Part shown: one piece after another, positions 5,658 to 8,758 of the stretch
Position numbering within the stretch: the stretch's first letter is position 1
How the letters are laid out: the number at the start of each line of letters is the position of its first letter
Origin: an uncultured Sutterella sp.
Lineage (GTDB): Bacteria; Pseudomonadota; Gammaproteobacteria; Burkholderiales; Burkholderiaceae_F
Reading direction: 5' to 3'
DNA: 8,758 nucleotides
Assembly (NCBI GenBank): GCA_900538905.1
Contig: UPZS01000056.1
Location: forward strand, 1-8,758
Notes under the pieces: generated by a model
Database searches by the model: none
Seen by the model: only the letters and a program-made list of their open reading frames with translations
Told to the model about the DNA's origin: nothing
Made by a program: the position numbers and the translations under genes

Positions 5658-6245
5658 ATGTCAGAAATGATCTTTTGCCAAACGTTTGGGACGCCCTGCG
5701 GCGAGTTGATTTTGCAGAGCGTTGCAGGAAAACTGATTTGTTGCGATTGGTCCGACGGATGGCATCGAGCCACGATTGCTCGTCGGCTCGAAAGAGCGTT
5801 TCCTCACGCTAGCTGCTTAGAGCGTGAGGACGAAGTGATTGCCCAAACCAAGAGACAGTTGACGGAGTATTTTGCCGGCATGCGCAAGACGTTTGATGTG
5901 CCTCTGCGCTTTATCGGCACGGATTTTCAGCATGCCGTCTGGCAAGAGTTGTTGAAACTTCCATACGGAACACTCACGACGTACGGTGAAATTGCCCGCC
6001 GTATCGGGCGACCCGGAGCCGTCCGGGCCGTCGGAGTGGCTGTGGGAGAAAATCCGTGCTCCATCCTTGTGCCGTGCCATCGGGTTGTCGGTGCAAATCG
6101 TGCACTCACGGGCTACGGCGGCGGATTTGAAGCCAAGCGCAAACTCCTTCAGATTGAAGGTTTGGAGTTCGATGACGTTAGCGAAAGCGGTGCAGAGCTC
6201 AAAGTCTGCACGAGCGCTCAGTTTCCACTCGCTCCGGGAGCTTGA
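5658..6245 (+). CDS. ogt: Methylated-DNA--protein-cysteine S-methyltransferase (O6-alkylguanine repair)
   Basis: The product has 195 residues from the ATG at 5658, with AGGTG (5649-5653) just upstream; a TTG-initiated form from 5634 would add eight residues and has less support. This suicide enzyme takes alkyl groups from O6-alkylguanine in DNA onto its own cysteine. The active site PCHRVV is at 139-144, so the acceptor is Cys140. The DNA-binding part includes FQHAVWQELLKLPYGTLTTY (90-109) and RPGAVRAVG (118-126), where Arg123 should be the base-flipping finger. GTxxGxGG-like residues follow the active site as TGYGGG. The N-terminal 80 residues match the variable ribonuclease-H-like domain of Ogt. 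About 25 residues extend past the usual end (from 171). It begins 59 bases after gdx on the same strand and may be read through from it. Confidence 0.92.
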   Translation: MSEMIFCQTFGTPCGELILQSVAGKLICCDWSDGWHRATIARRLERAFPHASCLEREDEVIAQTKRQLTEYFAGMRKTFDVPLRFIGTDFQHAVWQELLKLPYGTLTTYGEIARRIGRPGAVRAVGVAVGENPCSILVPCHRVVGANRALTGYGGGFEAKRKLLQIEGLEFDDVSESGAELKVCTSAQFPLAPGA

Positions 6246-6399
6246 AGATCCTCGAAACTTCGGCATTCGAATCGGGGCGTGAAGTCTCGGTATTTCGCGT
6301 TTTGCGACAGGAAGAGATATGCCTTGCCGCGCAGTTTGCCTTTATGTAGCTACCAGATTCCAGTTGTCCGTTCGTAAAACAGGCACGACATAGGCTGGG

Positions 6400-6457
6400 A
6401 AAAAAGATGCACAGCCAAAACAGTTTTGATCAAACAAGTTTCGACTGTGCGATTTTT
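6400..6457. terminator. Two-sided terminator between ogt and the aldo/keto reductase
   Basis: GCACAG (6409-6414) and CTGTGC (6445-6450) start a stem that continues inward for seven more pairs, two of them G-U, giving 13 pairs in a 42-base hairpin. It is followed by TTTTT (6453-6457) on the plus strand and preceded by AAAAAA (6400-6405), which is a T run on the minus strand. It lies 23 bases past the minus-strand reductase stop and 163 bases past ogt, so it mainly serves the reductase. The bases from 6246 to 6399 hold nothing I recognise. Confidence 0.7.
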
Positions 6458-6472
6458 CTTCCGATTCCAAGG

Positions 6473-7627
<1,155 letters not shown>

Positions 7628-7635
7628 TTAGTGCC

Positions 7636-7665
7636 ATGGTAGGGCAGAAAATCAAATGATTCCAA
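7636..7665 (-). promoter_or_regulatory. Candidate promoter of the aldo/keto reductase
   Basis: On the minus strand, TTGGAA (7660-7665) and TACCAT (7636-7641) each match the sigma-70 consensus in four of six positions, with an 18-base spacer. The start would lie near 7629, giving a leader of about 40 bases. A small palindrome, ATCAAATGAT (7651-7660), lies in the spacer. The match is modest, as expected for an activator-dependent promoter. Confidence 0.35.
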
Positions 7666-7681
7666 TGGTTTATTTTCATCG

Positions 7682-7711
7682 AAATTTATAAAATTTAGGA
7701 ATAAATATTCC
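7682..7711. promoter_or_regulatory. Candidate LysR-type operator dyads
   Basis: Two AT-rich dyads are adjacent: AAATTT-ATA-AAATTT (7682-7696) and GGAATA-AA-TATTCC (7698-7711). The first includes a T-N11-A arrangement (7685-7697), the loose LysR-type motif. Measured from the proposed reductase start near 7629, it falls at about -53 to -67, where LysR-type regulators commonly place their main site. The second lies directly before the regulator's own ribosome site, so it could mediate autorepression. Confidence 0.45.
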
Positions 7712-7724
7712 GAGGAGTCAACCG

Positions 7725-8615
7725 ATGGACATCAAGCAGCTCCGTTACTTCGTGGAAGTGGCGCGGCGCCGCAGCTTTACCGCCGCGGCCGCTGCTCTGT
7801 ACGTGACGCAGCCCGCGTTGTCGCGACAGATTGCCGACCTTGAAGACGAACTTGGAGAAGTTTTGTTTGATCGATCGACTCGCCGCATTGCGTTGACGGA
7901 AAAAGGAGCGATGCTTTTTCGTCGCGCCGAGAAAATTCTCGAGATGGTGCAACGTGCTCGGGATGAAGTAATGAAGACACAGGAGCTTGTGGGCGAACTC
8001 ACAATCGCCGCAGCAGAAACACCGGTGATGCAACTGGTTGCCGATGTCGTAGCTCAATTCACCGAGCAATACCCGGGTGTACGCGTGCAGCTGCAAAGTT
8101 CGAATGCGGTGGATGCGGTCTTGAGTCTCAAAATGGGAACGGCTGATTTCGGTGTTTTCAATTTGCCGGCTGATCTGAACGGTCTGGATTTCTTTGTGCT
8201 GCCTGAACAAAACCGTTGGGGACTCATGACACGCCGAGACGGGATTTTTGCTGGTCATGAGAGCGTGCAAACGAAAGAATTGTCAGGAGTCGAACTTTAT
8301 GTGCCGCGGCAAAGGGCGCTGCAAAATCTTTGGGCGGGTCGAATGGAGGAAGGTTCGCTGAGAATCCGAGGAACCTATAACCTGCTCTACAACGCATCTT
8401 TATTGGTGAGAAGCGGCGCGCATGTGCTTTGCATCGGAGGAATTCTTCCGGAAGACGATGACGTGATGTTCCTACCGTTGCAGCCGACTCTGGCCACGGA
8501 AGTGGCGGTGGCGTGGCCGCCGCTGGCGATCAAGAGTCCGCTTACACAGCTCTTTTTGAAGGCACTGAATGCTGCCATTGGAGCGGATGCGGACAAGGTG
8601 ACAAGAAAATCTTAG
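7725..8615 (+). CDS. LysR-type transcriptional regulator
   Basis: The product has 296 residues, normal for the family, with GAGGAG (7712-7717) seven bases before the ATG. Residues 1-60 form the winged helix-turn-helix, with the family pattern LRYFVEVARRRSFTAAAAAL followed by VTQPALSRQIADLEDELG and LFDRSTRRIALTEKG. A linker helix covers about 60-90. Residues 91-290 are the two-lobed effector-binding domain, beginning GELTIAAAETPVMQLVADVV. The effector cannot be read from the sequence. It is divergent from the Tat aldo/keto reductase with 136 bases between them containing two dyads, the classic arrangement in which a LysR regulator controls the neighbour and itself. No terminator follows; the tRNA promoter begins nine bases after the stop. 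Confidence 0.93.
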   Translation: MDIKQLRYFVEVARRRSFTAAAAALYVTQPALSRQIADLEDELGEVLFDRSTRRIALTEKGAMLFRRAEKILEMVQRARDEVMKTQELVGELTIAAAETPVMQLVADVVAQFTEQYPGVRVQLQSSNAVDAVLSLKMGTADFGVFNLPADLNGLDFFVLPEQNRWGLMTRRDGIFAGHESVQTKELSGVELYVPRQRALQNLWAGRMEEGSLRIRGTYNLLYNASLLVRSGAHVLCIGGILPEDDDVMFLPLQPTLATEVAVAWPPLAIKSPLTQLFLKALNAAIGADADKVTRKS

Positions 8616-8623
8616 AAAAGGAC

Positions 8624-8651
8624 TTGCATTTTTAATTTTCTTTCGTAAAAT
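8624..8651 (+). promoter_or_regulatory. Promoter of the tRNA-Arg gene
   Basis: TTGCAT (8624-8629) and TAAAAT (8646-8651) are separated by 16 bases, a good sigma-70 arrangement with an AT-rich spacer. The start would be near 8658. A 6-bp inverted repeat CGCATT/AATGCG (8653-8658 and 8670-8675) lies at the beginning of the leader before the tRNA. Confidence 0.65.
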
Positions 8652-8701
8652 ACGCATTCTTCGCCGCGCAATGCGACGGAGACAAAAGAAAAATCAGATG
8701 T

Positions 8702-8758
8702 GCGCCAGTAGCTCAGTTGGATAGAGTACCTGGCTACGAACCAGGGGGTCGTGGGTTC
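8702..8758 (+). tRNA. tRNA-Arg (anticodon ACG), cut by the window edge
   Basis: The first 57 bases of a tRNA are present. The 5' acceptor strand is GCGCCAG (8702-8708), followed by TA and the D stem GCTC/GAGT. The anticodon stem CCTGG/CCAGG encloses CTACGAA with anticodon ACG at 8736-8738. The variable loop and the start of the T arm (GTGGG then TTC) follow, and the window ends in the T loop. The layout matches E. coli tRNA-Arg(ACG), whose A34 is converted to inosine by TadA so that it reads CGU, CGC and CGA. The 3' acceptor strand cannot be checked. Confidence 0.95.

Noticed and set aside
5816..6266. 149-codon minus-strand frame opposite ogt
   Set aside because: It overlaps a gene with an intact PCHRV active site and has no recognisable features of its own.

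Overview
The window looks like chromosomal DNA from a Gram-negative bacterium, most likely a betaproteobacterium. The evidence is outer-membrane beta-barrel proteins, a Tat-exported aldo/keto reductase, a lipoprotein with a clear lipobox, LysR regulation and an enterobacterial-type tRNA-Arg(ACG). A gut Sutterellaceae (Sutterella/Parasutterella-like) source is my guess from overall protein flavour, not something the sequence proves. Base composition is moderately GC-rich and even. I see no insertion sequence, phage gene, CRISPR array or other mobile element.

Layout. Positions 1-247 hold a possible C-terminal fragment of an upstream gene and the leader of the first complete gene. That gene (248-1372) encodes an unusual outer-membrane protein: a PagP lipid A acyltransferase barrel followed by a second predicted eight-stranded barrel. 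Next comes a Smr-domain protein (1457-2230). A three-gene ABC importer follows: substrate-binding lipoprotein (2333-3319), permease (3447-4328) and ATPase (4352-5143). It resembles the TrpXYZ type linked to aromatic amino acids. A strong terminator-like hairpin separates the lipoprotein gene from the permease gene.

At 5154-5598 lies a compact guanidine-response unit. It has a -10 element, a two-hairpin guanidine-II (mini-ykkC) riboswitch with two ACGA loops, and a Gdx/SugE-type small multidrug resistance exporter. The second riboswitch hairpin is the tip of a longer stem that ends in a T run, so it looks like a terminator. An O6-alkylguanine-DNA alkyltransferase (ogt, 5658-6245) follows on the same strand.

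The ogt gene converges on a minus-strand Tat-exported aldo/keto reductase (7588-6473), with a two-sided terminator hairpin between them. The reductase is divergent from a LysR-type regulator (7725-8615); the shared intergenic region carries two AT-rich dyads that fit LysR operators. The window ends with a promoter and the first 57 bases of a tRNA-Arg(ACG) gene.

The most interesting points are the PagP-barrel fusion with a Ser at the position of the acyl-chain ruler residue, and the guanidine-II riboswitch merged with a terminator-like hairpin.
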